From Dinoroseobacter sp965279125 (GTDB lineage Bacteria > Pseudomonadota > Alphaproteobacteria > Rhodobacterales > Rhodobacteraceae), in the NCBI GenBank assembly GCA_965279125.1, contig CBDIHL010000028.1, positions 1 through 64,000 on the forward strand: 64,000 nucleotides of DNA, in the 5' to 3' direction. The notes below the pieces were generated by a model that saw nothing but the letters and a program-made list of their open reading frames with translations, did no database searches and had not been told where the DNA came from. The position numbers were made by a program, and so were the translations under genes. Of the stretch, positions 17,347 to 26,385 are shown in pieces (position 1 is the first letter of the stretch; the number at the start of each line of letters is the position of its first letter).

Positions 17347-18207
17347 ATGAGCAGTGACGCCTTTACCCTCCGCAGCCCCTCGGTCTGTACCACGTCCGTT
17401 ATGTTTGCCTCCCCGCATTCAGGACGTAATTATCCCAAAACCTTCTTGAAACAGACGGTTTTGGACGAACTGAGCGTGCGCTCTTCGGAGGATGCGTATG
17501 TCGATGATCTGATCTCTGCGGCCCCGGATCTTGGGGCGCAATCGATTCTCGCCACGATGCCGCGTGCCTATATTGACCTGAACCGCGCCGAGGATGAGTT
17601 GGACGCCGCCGTTATCGCAGGCGCGCCACGTATGGGGCACAACCCGAGAGTGGCCTCCGGGCTTGGTGTGATTCCCCGCGTGGTCTCGAACGGGCGCGCG
17701 ATCTACCGGGGTAAATTGGCGTTGTCGGAGGCCGAAATGCGGGTGCAGCGCTATTGGCGTCCCTACCATGCGCAATTGCGCGCGATGATCGGGGCGACAA
17801 AGGCGAGGTTCGGTCATGCAATCCTCGTGGATTGTCATTCAATGCCCCATGAAGCGATTGCCACCCTGCGCGACAGTACGGGACGCAGGCCGGATGTCGT
17901 GCTTGGGGATCGGTTCGGGGCTGCGGCCTCCGGCCCGGTGATCGAGCATATCGAGGCCGCATTCGCTGCCGCTGGCCTTGTGACTGCGCGCAATGCGCCC
18001 TTTGCGGGGGCCTATATTACCCAAGCTTATGGGCGACCTGCCCAAGACGTGCATGTGGTACAGGTGGAGATTGATCGCGGGCTCTATATGGATGAACGCG
18101 GGGTTCGGCCCCATGAGGGATTCGAGGCGTTTCGCGCGAAGCTGACGCAAGCCATGACCGAGATCGCGGATTTTGGACGCCCTACAGTCAGTTTGGCCGC
18201 AGAATAA
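17347..18207 (+). CDS. N-formylglutamate amidohydrolase family protein
   Basis: The 286-residue protein has FASPHSGRNYP near residue 21, YIDLNRAEDELD near 76, and VDCHSMPHE near 161, the metal-binding motifs of the HutG/N-formylglutamate deformylase family. The reaction is hydrolysis of N-formyl-L-glutamate to formate and glutamate. No histidine-utilisation genes are next to it, so the true substrate may differ. It is a single gene between tRNA-Val and the convergent dinB. Confidence 0.87.
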   Translation: MSSDAFTLRSPSVCTTSVMFASPHSGRNYPKTFLKQTVLDELSVRSSEDAYVDDLISAAPDLGAQSILATMPRAYIDLNRAEDELDAAVIAGAPRMGHNPRVASGLGVIPRVVSNGRAIYRGKLALSEAEMRVQRYWRPYHAQLRAMIGATKARFGHAILVDCHSMPHEAIATLRDSTGRRPDVVLGDRFGAAASGPVIEHIEAAFAAAGLVTARNAPFAGAYITQAYGRPAQDVHVVQVEIDRGLYMDERGVRPHEGFEAFRAKLTQAMTEIADFGRPTVSLAAE

Positions 18208-18228
18208 ACGCAAGGTCGTCATGCTGTC

Positions 18229-19482
18229 TCAGCGCAAGCCGCGGCCTTTCACAATCGCATCGTTCCCAAACCTTGCCTTGATTGCATCCGTTGCACGCTC
18301 GGCCGCGGCGCGCTTGGCCGCTTGGGGGTCCAGCAGATCGCCGATGCGGTCGGCCTGATCAGCGGGCACAAGTTCCGACAGGCCGACGCCCAGCAGGCGA
18401 AACGGACCGGGATCGGTGACACTGGCCAGCAAATCGGCGGCCTCCCGGTACAGCGTGTCGGCCATTTGCGTCGGACTGCGCAGGCGGTGGCGGCGGCTGA
18501 GGCTTTGATGATCGGCCCGCTTTAACTTCAAGGTCACCACACGACCCGCCAGATTGCGGGCCTTCGCGCGGCTGGCGGCCTTCTCGGCCATACGCCACAG
18601 GTGCCCGTCAAGAAGCGCCGTATCGGCTGTATCTGTGTTAAATGTAGTCTCATTGGAGATACTTTTGATCGGGGCATGGGCGGATACGCGTCGCTTGTCT
18701 TGCCCCCGCGCGAGATGCCACAGTCGCTCGCCCATGCTGCCGAATCGTGCGTTCAAATCACGCCGCTCCCACCGTTTCAGATCGGCAAATGTGCGGATAC
18801 CAGCGGTATTGAGCGCGTCCTGCCCGGCGGGACCAACCCCCCAGATCAGCCGGACAGATCTGTCATGGAGAAACGCTTCTGTTTCAGCCGCCCCGATGAT
18901 TGCATAGCCGCGAGGCTTATCAAGGTCGGATGCAATCTTGGCGAGAAACTTGTTGTGGCTCAGCCCGATGGATCCCGTCAGACCCAGTTCATCTTGCATG
19001 CGCTTGGTCAGTTTCGCCATCATGACGGCAGGCGGCGCGCCATGAAGTCGTGCTGTGCCGCGGAGATCAAGAAAGGCCTCATCAAGACTGAGCGGCTCGA
19101 TCGAAGGGGTCAGGTCTTCCATCATCGTGCGAATGGCCTTGCTGGCCTCGACATAGGCTTCGAACCTCGGCTTGAGGACGACCGCATCGGGGCAAAGCTT
19201 CATGGCCTTAAACATAGGCATTGCGGATTTCACGCCTCGGATACGCGCGACATAGCACGCAGTTGAGACGACACCGCGTTGGCCCCCGCCTATGATCACG
19301 GGCTTGTCGGCCAGATCGGGGCGGTCGCGTTTTTCGACGCTCGCGAAGAAGGCGTCGCAGTCCATATGTGCGATGGACAGATCGTAAAGCTCGGGATGGT
19401 GCAGCGTGCGCGGGCTGCGGCAGGCTGGGCACCGACCGCGGGCCGCAAACATCTCAAAGCAGTCTCGGCACAAGCTGGGCAT
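18229..19482 (-). CDS. dinB: DNA polymerase IV with N-terminal zinc-ribbon extension
   Basis: The 417-residue Y-family polymerase has the catalytic motifs HMDCDAFFASVE and SLDEAFLD, a helix-hairpin-helix region (IWGVGPAGQDAL), and a little-finger domain. An extra N-terminal module with Cys5, Cys8, Cys18 and Cys21 precedes the palm and looks like a small zinc ribbon, absent from the enterobacterial enzyme. It performs error-prone translesion synthesis. The C-terminal clamp-binding motif is not obvious. It is convergent with the amidohydrolase gene and 17 nt upstream of nothing on its own strand until pyrF. Confidence 0.9.
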   Translation of the reverse strand: MPSLCRDCFEMFAARGRCPACRSPRTLHHPELYDLSIAHMDCDAFFASVEKRDRPDLADKPVIIGGGQRGVVSTACYVARIRGVKSAMPMFKAMKLCPDAVVLKPRFEAYVEASKAIRTMMEDLTPSIEPLSLDEAFLDLRGTARLHGAPPAVMMAKLTKRMQDELGLTGSIGLSHNKFLAKIASDLDKPRGYAIIGAAETEAFLHDRSVRLIWGVGPAGQDALNTAGIRTFADLKRWERRDLNARFGSMGERLWHLARGQDKRRVSAHAPIKSISNETTFNTDTADTALLDGHLWRMAEKAASRAKARNLAGRVVTLKLKRADHQSLSRRHRLRSPTQMADTLYREAADLLASVTDPGPFRLLGVGLSELVPADQADRIGDLLDPQAAKRAAAERATDAIKARFGNDAIVKGRGLR

Positions 19483-19499
19483 AACCGAAGTCTACGTCT

Positions 19500-20189
19500 T
19501 TAAGGCAGCTCCGCCAACACAGCATCGGCGGCTTCACGCGGCAAGGTTGCTTGCCAGATCGGGCGGCCAACCACGATATGATCGGAGCCTGCACGGATGG
19601 CATCGCCGGGGGTCATGACGCGTTTCTGGTCGCCTTTGGCACTGCCTGCGGGGCGCACACCCGGCGTGACTATCATACGACCTGCGGCTTCAGGCAACGC
19701 GCGGATAAGGGCTGATTCCTGTGGGCTGGCGATCACGCCATCTGCACCCGCTTCAAACGCGCGCACGGCGCGGTCGACGACCAAAGACGGGACATCGCCG
19801 GGCCTGATCAAGCAGTCATCGAGATCCCTGCGATCAAGGGAAGTCAGCACTGTTACGGCAAGGATCTTCAGATCAGTCCCCGAAGCACCTTCCTTGGCCG
19901 CGCGCACCACATGCGGATCGCCGTGTACCGTCAGAAAATCCAGATCGAACTGCGCTAGACCCCGGACAGCAGCCTCCACCGTTGCGCCGATATCGAAGAG
20001 CTTCATGTCGAGAAAAATACGCTTGCCCTGCTCGGATTTCAGCTCATTTGCGAGCGCCAGACCGCCCCCCGTCAGCATCCCGAGGCCGATTTTGTAAAAA
20101 TTCACGCTCGGGCCCAGTTTTTCGGCGAGGGCGAGACCGTCCAGTGCGTTAGGGACATCAAGGGCGACTATGAGGCGATCGTCGGACAT
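19500..20189 (-). CDS. pyrF: Orotidine 5'-phosphate decarboxylase
   Basis: The 229-residue TIM barrel has the catalytic signature FLDMKLFDIGATV near residue 59 and the phosphate-binding TPGVRP near 175. It converts OMP to UMP, the last step of de novo pyrimidine synthesis. It is followed 17 nt later by dinB on the same strand, so the two may be co-transcribed. The start ATG begins the conserved RLIVALDVPN strand. Confidence 0.95.
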   Translation of the reverse strand: MSDDRLIVALDVPNALDGLALAEKLGPSVNFYKIGLGMLTGGGLALANELKSEQGKRIFLDMKLFDIGATVEAAVRGLAQFDLDFLTVHGDPHVVRAAKEGASGTDLKILAVTVLTSLDRRDLDDCLIRPGDVPSLVVDRAVRAFEAGADGVIASPQESALIRALPEAAGRMIVTPGVRPAGSAKGDQKRVMTPGDAIRAGSDHIVVGRPIWQATLPREAADAVLAELP

Positions 20190-20263
20190 GTGAGAACTCC
20201 GGGGGGTTTCTTTGCTGCTGTGTCTCTAGTGAGTATTTAGAGCAAGAAAAAGTGGAGGTTGTG

Positions 20264-20728
20264 ATGACACGCGAAGAGGTGCGGTTGGTTCTGGCGGCAT
20301 GGGACGGCACGTCGGTGGCTCCCTTGCGGAATTTGATGTCTGTTGAGCCGAGTATTTTGTTGGCCGAATTGCCAGGTCCAAATGAAGTTGCTTCAACGTG
20401 GATTCTTAAGGCGCAAGCCGAAGCTGGGCAGACGACCGTTGACGTATTTGAGAAGTTTGCGGAGCTGACTGCGGCGGACGCCATCCTCCATGTCTTGCAA
20501 ATGGTGCAACATGCCCCCGAAGCTGCCACCATCCTACGGGACCAACTGGTGCCGCATAATCGTCATCCACGCATTCTGGTGCGCGTTTGGGCGTTCGACG
20601 CTTATATAAGGACGACCCCAAAGGGACAGGAGCAGGATCGCGACGCGCGGATTGCTCAAGCCCTTACCGATCGCTCCAAGGCGATGCAGGCGCGCGGGCG
20701 TGCGCTACAAAAGCTCTATCGTCTTTGA
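20264..20728 (+). CDS. Conserved hypothetical protein, 154 residues
   Basis: The protein is soluble and mainly helical, with VRLVLAAWDGTSVAPLRNLM at the start and a basic C-terminus (ALTDRSKAMQARGRALQKLY). GGAGGT lies 4 nt upstream of the ATG. It is divergent from pyrF and 107 nt upstream of clpB. The weak helical-repeat look is not enough to assign a family. Confidence 0.7.
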   Translation: MTREEVRLVLAAWDGTSVAPLRNLMSVEPSILLAELPGPNEVASTWILKAQAEAGQTTVDVFEKFAELTAADAILHVLQMVQHAPEAATILRDQLVPHNRHPRILVRVWAFDAYIRTTPKGQEQDRDARIAQALTDRSKAMQARGRALQKLYRL

Positions 20729-20730
20729 CC

Positions 20731-20761
20731 CTTGCAGCGGGGCTGGCTGCTTCCCACATAT
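20731..20761 (+). promoter_or_regulatory. Candidate RpoH (heat-shock) promoter of clpB
   Basis: CTTGCAG at 20731-20737 is followed after 15 nt by CCCACATAT at 20753-20761, resembling the sigma-32 CTTGAAA / CCCCATNT consensus. It starts just after the upstream stop and leaves a leader of about 65 nt before clpB, a gene under heat-shock sigma control in most proteobacteria. The match was made by eye. Confidence 0.5.
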
Positions 20762-20835
20762 TGAATGAGGCCCAGATCGGGGTGTGCCGCAAAGCGGGTG
20801 CCACGAAAACGGGTGCTAATCATAGGAGAAAACCG

Positions 20836-23451
20836 ATGGACATGGAAAAGTTCACGGAGCGCTCGCGCGGGTTTATCCAAGCGGCGCAAACGATTGCGAT
20901 GCGTGAGGGTCACCAGCGGTTGGTGCCAGAGCATCTTTTGAAAGCCATTTTGGATGATGAAGAGGGGCTTGCGAGCAACCTCATTGCGCGTGCGGGTGGG
21001 GCCCCGGATCGCGTGAAACAAGCCGTCGATATTGCGGTTTCAAAGTTGCCGAAAGTGTCCGGCGATGCAGGGCAGGTGTATCTTGATCCGCTCATGGCAC
21101 GCGTCTTTGACGAAGCCCAGACCGTTGCCAAGAAGGCCGGTGATAGCTTTGTACCGGTGGAGCGCGTTTTGATGGCGCTCGCAATGGTCAAATCCAAAGC
21201 CAAAGATGCCATGGAAGCGGGCGCAGTAAATGCACAGGCCCTGAATGCCGCCATTAACGATATTCGCGGTGGGCGCACTGCGGATACGGCGAGCGCCGAG
21301 GACACCTATGAGGCGCTGAAGAAATACGCGCAGGATCTGACTGAGGCGGCTCGAAAGGGCAAGATCGACCCCATCATCGGCCGTGATGAAGAGATCAGGC
21401 GCGCCATGCAGGTGCTATCGCGCCGGACCAAAAATAACCCCGTTTTGATCGGCGAGCCGGGTGTGGGCAAGACAGCGATTGCCGAGGGGCTCGCGCTGCG
21501 CATTGTTGATGGCGATGTGCCGGAGAGCTTGCGTAACAAGCGGCTCATGGCGCTTGATATGGGGGCTTTGATTGCGGGCGCGAAATACCGTGGTGAATTT
21601 GAAGAGCGTTTGAAAAGTATCCTGACGGAGGTGACCGAGGCGGCGGGCGAAATCATCTTGTTTATTGACGAGATGCACACGCTTGTAGGGGCTGGAAAAT
21701 CCGATGGCGCAATGGATGCTGCGAACTTGATTAAGCCCGCCTTGGCGCGGGGGGAGTTGCATTGTGTGGGGGCCACAACCCTCGATGAATACCGCAAGCA
21801 CGTGGAGAAAGATGCAGCGCTTGCGCGGCGATTCCAACCCGTCGTTGTGGAGGAGCCAACGGTCGAAGACACCGTCTCGATCCTGCGCGGTATCAAGGAA
21901 AAATATGAGCTGCATCATGGTGTTCGGATTTCCGACAGCGCGCTCGTAGCTGCGGCAACGCTGTCGCATCGCTACATAACGGATCGGTTCCTGCCCGATA
22001 AGGCGATCGATCTGATGGACGAAGCGGCGTCGCGCTTGCGCATGGAAGTGGATTCCAAGCCGGAAGAGTTGGACGCGCTCGACCGCGAAATTCTGCAAAA
22101 GCAGATCGAAGCGGAAGCCTTGAAGAAAGAAGACGATGCCGCGTCGCAAGATCGCCTCGCAAAACTGGAACGCGAGCTGAGCGAGCTGCAGCAGCAATCG
22201 GCTGGTATGACGGCGCAGTGGCAGGCCGAGCGTGACAAGCTCGATGCCGCACGCGGGTTGAAAGAAGAGCTGGACCGCGCGCGAGCTGAGCTTGACCAAG
22301 CCAAGCGTGCTGGTGATTTGGGCAAGGCGGGGGAGCTGTCGTATGGTGTGATCCCGGGGCTCGAAAAGCAGCTGTCTGAGGCCGAATCGCGCGAGGAAGA
22401 GGTCATGGTTGAAGAGGCCGTGCGCCCTGAACAAATCGCCAGCGTTGTTGAACGGTGGACCGGGATCCCGACCTCGAAAATGCTCGAAGGGGATCGCGAG
22501 AAACTTCTCCGGATGGAGGATGAGCTGGGGCGTCGCGTGATCGGCCAGCATTCTGCCGTTCATGCGATTTCCAACGCAGTTCGCCGTGCGCGGGCGGGTC
22601 TTAATGATGAAAATCGGCCCCTTGGTTCGTTTTTGTTTCTGGGACCAACCGGTGTTGGAAAAACCGAACTAACCAAGGCTGTGGCTGAGTTCTTGTTTGA
22701 CGATGACCAGGCGATGGTTCGCATTGATATGTCGGAATTCATGGAAAAACATGCGGTTGCGCGATTGATTGGCGCGCCTCCGGGATATGTCGGCTATGAT
22801 GAAGGCGGTGTTCTAACGGAGGCGGTGCGCCGCCGCCCGTATCAAGTCGTGCTCTTTGACGAGGTCGAGAAGGCGCACCCGGACGTATTTAACGTGCTCT
22901 TACAAGTGCTTGATGACGGTGTGCTGACCGATGGTCAGGGGCGCACGGTGGACTTCAAGCAGACACTGATCGTCTTGACCTCAAACCTAGGGGCGCAGGC
23001 CTTGTCGCAATTGCCCGATGGGGCGGATGCCGGGACCGCCAAGCGCGATGTAATGGACGCGGTGCGGGCGCATTTCCGTCCTGAATTTCTCAACCGTTTG
23101 GATGAGACGATCATCTTCGACCGGCTGGCGCGTGGGGATATGGCGGGCATTGTGGACATCCAGCTTGCTCGGCTTGAAAAGCGGCTCGCTGCGCGGAAAA
23201 TCACCCTCGATTTGGATGGTCCGGCGCGCGACTGGTTGGCCGAGGAGGGGTACGATCCGGTGTTCGGCGCGCGACCGTTGAAGCGTGTGATCCAACGTGC
23301 GCTGCAGGATCAACTCGCCGAGATGATCTTGGCGGGCGAGGTTGGCGATGGCGAAACCGTGCAGGTCAGTGCGGCGGCTGATGGGCTGATGGTGGGCGAT
23401 CGGATTTCGACGTCCAAGCGCACGCCGCCTGACGAAGCCGTTGTTCATTAA
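20836..23451 (+). CDS. clpB: ATP-dependent disaggregase ClpB
   Basis: The 871-residue Hsp100 has an N-terminal Clp repeat domain, a first AAA+ module (GEPGVGKTAIAEG; FIDEMHTLVGAG), a long coiled-coil middle domain (about residues 410-530) that marks ClpB rather than ClpA, and a second AAA+ module (GPTGVGKTELTKA; VVLFDEVEKAHPD). It works with DnaK to resolubilise aggregates. AGGAGA lies 8 nt before ATG 20836; the longer open frame upstream overlaps another gene and lacks homology. Confidence 0.97.
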   Translation: MDMEKFTERSRGFIQAAQTIAMREGHQRLVPEHLLKAILDDEEGLASNLIARAGGAPDRVKQAVDIAVSKLPKVSGDAGQVYLDPLMARVFDEAQTVAKKAGDSFVPVERVLMALAMVKSKAKDAMEAGAVNAQALNAAINDIRGGRTADTASAEDTYEALKKYAQDLTEAARKGKIDPIIGRDEEIRRAMQVLSRRTKNNPVLIGEPGVGKTAIAEGLALRIVDGDVPESLRNKRLMALDMGALIAGAKYRGEFEERLKSILTEVTEAAGEIILFIDEMHTLVGAGKSDGAMDAANLIKPALARGELHCVGATTLDEYRKHVEKDAALARRFQPVVVEEPTVEDTVSILRGIKEKYELHHGVRISDSALVAAATLSHRYITDRFLPDKAIDLMDEAASRLRMEVDSKPEELDALDREILQKQIEAEALKKEDDAASQDRLAKLERELSELQQQSAGMTAQWQAERDKLDAARGLKEELDRARAELDQAKRAGDLGKAGELSYGVIPGLEKQLSEAESREEEVMVEEAVRPEQIASVVERWTGIPTSKMLEGDREKLLRMEDELGRRVIGQHSAVHAISNAVRRARAGLNDENRPLGSFLFLGPTGVGKTELTKAVAEFLFDDDQAMVRIDMSEFMEKHAVARLIGAPPGYVGYDEGGVLTEAVRRRPYQVVLFDEVEKAHPDVFNVLLQVLDDGVLTDGQGRTVDFKQTLIVLTSNLGAQALSQLPDGADAGTAKRDVMDAVRAHFRPEFLNRLDETIIFDRLARGDMAGIVDIQLARLEKRLAARKITLDLDGPARDWLAEEGYDPVFGARPLKRVIQRALQDQLAEMILAGEVGDGETVQVSAAADGLMVGDRISTSKRTPPDEAVVH

Positions 23452-23546
23452 GCTTAATGGGTTAATGCGTTAACAACTTACGCTCGGTCAGGCTTTGCGG
23501 CTGGCCGGGCCTTTTCTATGGTTTTGTCGTTAGGGAGGGGACCGAT

Positions 23547-24014
23547 ATGGCACGGAAGATCGAGGCGTTGCTGGCCGAATATGGCGAAAGCCACCAAAAC
23601 GAGACCAACAAGGCCGTCCATTGGGTTTGTGTGCCTGTGATCGTGTGGACAGTTATGGCAGGCCTCTACGCGATCCCGCAGCCAGGGTTCATGACGGGCT
23701 TTGCGTGGATGAACTGGCTTACTATCGTTTTGGTGCTCTCGCTCACCTATTACGTTGTTTTATCGCCAACATTGGCGCTGGGCGTTGGTTTATATGCTGC
23801 CCTTAGCTACTGGATCATCTTGACGGTCGAAGGCGCAGGGCTGGTTGTCTGGCAGGTCGCGCTCGTCTTGTTCGTGCTCGCATGGGTTGGCCAGTTTTGG
23901 GGGCACAAGATTGAAGGCAAGAAGCCCTCGTTTCTCAAAGACATCCAGTTCCTGTTGATCGGTCCGGCTTGGTTGCTGAGCTTCCTCTACAAACGCGCCG
24001 GGATCCCAGTCTAG
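23547..24014 (+). CDS. DUF962/Mpo1-like membrane protein
   Basis: The 155-residue protein shows YGESHQNETNKAVHWVCVPVI near the N-terminus and FWGHKIEGKKPSFLKDIQFLLIGPAWLLS near the C-terminus, the two conserved histidine-containing ends of the Mpo1 family, with about four membrane segments. Yeast Mpo1 is an iron-dependent dioxygenase of 2-hydroxy fatty acids; activity here is inferred by family. It is a single gene followed by a hairpin. Confidence 0.85.
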   Translation: MARKIEALLAEYGESHQNETNKAVHWVCVPVIVWTVMAGLYAIPQPGFMTGFAWMNWLTIVLVLSLTYYVVLSPTLALGVGLYAALSYWIILTVEGAGLVVWQVALVLFVLAWVGQFWGHKIEGKKPSFLKDIQFLLIGPAWLLSFLYKRAGIPV

Positions 24015-24020
24015 CGTGTT

Positions 24021-24047
24021 AAGGTTAACGCAGTCGGAGTTAACCTT
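24021..24047. terminator. Bidirectional hairpin between convergent genes
   Basis: AAGGTTAAC at 24021-24029 pairs perfectly with GTTAACCTT at 24039-24047 around a 9-nt loop. It sits between the stop codons of the Mpo1-like gene and the convergent SDR gene. There is no long U-run, so termination strength is uncertain. Confidence 0.55.
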
Positions 24048-24796
24048 TAGGTGCGCAACGCAGGCAGGCCGATTCCCGTTGCCTCGAACCCGCCATCGGA
24101 CGCAATGAGCTGTCCCGTGACAAAGCTTGCTTTGTCCGAGCTCAGGAACGTAATGACATTCGCGATCTCGTCCTCGGACCCATAACGGTTCAGCGGAATG
24201 GCGTCGTGATAGGCATCGATGATCTCTTGGCTATGCACCGCCATAGCCAGCTTCGTGCGCACCGGACCCGGGGCTACGACATTGGCGCGGACCCCGTACT
24301 CCCCCAACTCGACAGCCTGCTGCAGGGTCAATTGGATGACGGCGGCTTTCGAGGTTCCATAGGCCACGCGCAAGGTCGATGCGCGCAGGCCGGAGATGCT
24401 GGCGATGTTGACAATGGTGCCTTTGGTCTCGCGCAAGGCCGGGATGCAGGCCTGAGTACAAAGGAAAACCCCGTCGAGATTGGTCTCCATCACGCGCTTC
24501 CAACGGGCGAAGGTTGTGTCCTCGATCGGGCCGAAATCGGCCACGCCGGCGTTGTTGATCAACGCATCGATTTGACCGAACTCGGTGAGAACTTTGGCGA
24601 CCATCGCCTCGACTTCGTCAGGCTGGGAGACATCGCAGACCACAGGCAGAACGCCGTCGAGCTTGGCGGCTTCCTCCATCAACACATCAGCGTCGCGGTC
24701 GACCATGGCGACGCGGCGACCCTCGGCGAGAAATAGCTTTGTGGTGGCAAGCCCGATGCCGCGTGCGGCCCCGGTGACGATAGCGGTTTTGGTCAT
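24047..24796 (-). CDS. Short-chain dehydrogenase/reductase
   Basis: The 249-residue classical SDR has TGAARGIGLAT cofactor binding, the NNAG motif, catalytic Ser in NIASISG, YGTSK (Tyr and Lys), and the late GQLIASDGG segment. It is probably an NAD(P)-dependent alcohol or oxo-acyl reductase; no substrate is evident. GGAGGA lies 7 nt before ATG 24796, favoured over an upstream ATG. It is divergent from the glyoxalase-fold gene. Confidence 0.88.
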   Translation of the reverse strand: MTKTAIVTGAARGIGLATTKLFLAEGRRVAMVDRDADVLMEEAAKLDGVLPVVCDVSQPDEVEAMVAKVLTEFGQIDALINNAGVADFGPIEDTTFARWKRVMETNLDGVFLCTQACIPALRETKGTIVNIASISGLRASTLRVAYGTSKAAVIQLTLQQAVELGEYGVRANVVAPGPVRTKLAMAVHSQEIIDAYHDAIPLNRYGSEDEIANVITFLSSDKASFVTGQLIASDGGFEATGIGLPALRT

Positions 24797-24889
24797 GGGT
24801 ATCCTCCTTTTGGCGCGAAGGTGCAGAGGATTTATGCGCAAGGAAAGCTGTTTTGTGGTAAACGCATCGGCAAACAGAAGGAGCTTACT

Positions 24890-25261
24890 ATGAATCTCGG
24901 TGCATTTTCGATCAGCCTTAGCGTTAAGGATTTAGCCAAAAGCCAAGCCTTCTACGAGCAACTCGGCTTTACCACGTTTGGCGGCATGGCCGAGCATGGC
25001 TTTTTGATTATGAAGAACGGCGATCACTTGGTCGGGCTGTTTCAGGGAATGTTCGAGGGCAACATGCTGACTTTCAACCCGAAATGGGGGCAGGATGCCA
25101 GCGAAGTGGCGGGCGATGACGTGCGTGACATCTATGCGAAGGTGAAAGAAGCGAGTCTCGAGACCAGCGGAGAGGCGGGTCTGGAGGCGGAGGCGGGACC
25201 TGCGAGTTTCGTGGTCGTTGATCCAGATGGCAATCCGGTTCTGATCGACCAGCACGTTTAA
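24890..25261 (+). CDS. VOC/glyoxalase-fold protein
   Basis: The 123-residue protein is a single vicinal-oxygen-chelate domain: SISLSVKDLAKSQAFYEQLGF at the start and FVVVDPDGNPVLIDQH at the end. It may be a dioxygenase, lyase or binding protein; the metal ligands are not all clear. AAGGAG precedes ATG 24890. It shares a short divergent promoter region with the SDR. Confidence 0.85.
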   Translation: MNLGAFSISLSVKDLAKSQAFYEQLGFTTFGGMAEHGFLIMKNGDHLVGLFQGMFEGNMLTFNPKWGQDASEVAGDDVRDIYAKVKEASLETSGEAGLEAEAGPASFVVVDPDGNPVLIDQHV

Positions 25262-25305
25262 CCTTAATGCATAAGGCCCCGCTTGAAGCGAGGCCTTAAG
25301 GTTAA
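25258..25305. terminator. Hairpin terminator between the VOC gene and a fasciclin gene
   Basis: TTAACCTTAA at 25258-25267, overlapping the VOC stop codon, is the exact inverse of TTAAGGTTAA at 25296-25305. An inner GGCC-rich stem lies between. The neighbouring genes are convergent, so it can serve both. The 13-mer AAGGTTAACGCAG here also occurs in the 24021 hairpin. Confidence 0.6.
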
Positions 25306-25317
25306 CGCAGCGGGTGA

Positions 25318-25812
25318 TTAATGCGGCAGCAGCACTTTGTTGATCACATGAATGATGCCGTTAGAGGCCATCAGGTTCGGCGTGGTCACAGCTGTGCCGC
25401 CGTTCAGATGGACCGCACCCGAGCGCCCGTCCGACAGGATCGACGCGCCGTTCACGGTGATCAGACGACCGCGACGACCCAGCAAAAGCGAAGCGTCGAA
25501 CTGGCCTGGAAGCACGTGATAGGTGAGGATCGAGGTCAGCTGCGCCTTGTTCTCGGGACGGAGAAGCGAGTCCAACGTGCCGTGGGGCAAAGCGGCGAAC
25601 GCTGCGTTGGTCGGGGCGAACACGGTGAATGGACCGCGGCTTTTCAGGGTGTCGACGAGGCCAGCGGCGGATACGGCGGCGACCAGGGTCGAGAAATTGG
25701 CGTTGCCCGCGGCGATATCGACAATGTCGTTGCCCATGGCGAGGGCTGGCGTAGCAAGGCCTGCGCCCATGGCTGCGGCTGCGGTGGTTTTCAGAAAGCT
25801 GCGACGGTCCAT
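25318..25812 (-). CDS. Tat-exported fasciclin-domain protein
   Basis: The 164-residue protein has a twin-arginine signal (DRRSFLKTTAAAAMGAGLA) and one FAS1 domain with FTVFAPTNAAFAALP near residue 63, a TYHVLPG box near 97 and a terminal GIIHVINKVLLP. FAS1 domains mediate adhesion or binding of hydrophobic ligands. The next upstream gene on the same strand is a Sec-exported FAS1 paralogue, but a terminator separates them. Confidence 0.92.
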   Translation of the reverse strand: MDRRSFLKTTAAAAMGAGLATPALAMGNDIVDIAAGNANFSTLVAAVSAAGLVDTLKSRGPFTVFAPTNAAFAALPHGTLDSLLRPENKAQLTSILTYHVLPGQFDASLLLGRRGRLITVNGASILSDGRSGAVHLNGGTAVTTPNLMASNGIIHVINKVLLPH

Positions 25813-25861
25813 TTGGTGTCTCCTCCGATTGGATAGGTTTTAGTCAAATTTGAAAAAGAAA

Positions 25862-25888
25862 AGCGCGGCCCGCCAAAGGGGCCGCGCT
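25862..25888 (-). terminator. Rho-independent terminator
   Basis: On the minus strand AGCGCGGCCC and GGGCCGCGCT form a perfect 10-bp stem with a short loop, followed by TTTTCTTTTTC. It lies 15 nt beyond the stop of the FAS1 gene at 25903 and separates it from the second FAS1 gene. Confidence 0.9.
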
Positions 25889-25902
25889 GGTCGGGACTGG
25901 GC

Positions 25903-26385
25903 TTAGCCCTCTGGTGGCAGGATCACTGCGTCGATGACGTGGATCACGCCGTTGGTCGCTTCGATGTCAGCGGCCACAACGTTCGCGCCGTTAACCTTAA
26001 CACCGTCCATGGTGCCGATGGTGACTTCTGCGCCATTGACGGTTGCAGCCATCATGTTGTCGCTCAGATCGCCGGACATCACTTTGCCGGGCACGACGTG
26101 GTAGGTGAGGATCGCGGTCAGTGTTGGGATGTCCTCGAGCAAGGCTTCGACCGTGCCTTCGGGCAGGGCTGCAAAAGCTTCGTCGGTTGGTGCGAATACG
26201 GTGAAGGGGCCTTCGCCTTTCAGCGTGTCGACGAGACCAGCGGCGGTCACAGCGGCGACGAGCGTGTTGAAGGTGCCAGCTTCGACAGCGGTGTCGACGA
26301 TGTCCTTGGAGTGGCCGCCGGCAAAGGCTGCGCCCGAGGTCAAAGCGGTTGCTGCGGTCAGGGCGATAAAGGTTCTGCGGATCAT
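25903..26385 (-). CDS. Sec-exported fasciclin-domain protein
   Basis: The 160-residue protein has a Sec signal (RRTFIALTAATALTSGAAFA) and one FAS1 domain with FTVFAPTDEAFAALPEG, TYHVVPGKV and GVIHVIDAVILPP. It is presumably periplasmic or cell-surface. GGAG lies 9 nt upstream of ATG 26385; a longer open frame upstream would destroy the signal peptide. It is a paralogue of the downstream Tat-exported protein. Confidence 0.92.
   Translation of the reverse strand: MIRRTFIALTAATALTSGAAFAGGHSKDIVDTAVEAGTFNTLVAAVTAAGLVDTLKGEGPFTVFAPTDEAFAALPEGTVEALLEDIPTLTAILTYHVVPGKVMSGDLSDNMMAATVNGAEVTIGTMDGVKVNGANVVAADIEATNGVIHVIDAVILPPEG

Noticed and set aside
20587..20835. Long 5' extension of clpB
   Set aside because: It overlaps the upstream hypothetical gene in another frame and contains no Clp sequence. 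ATG 20836 has AGGAGA upstream and matches the family start.
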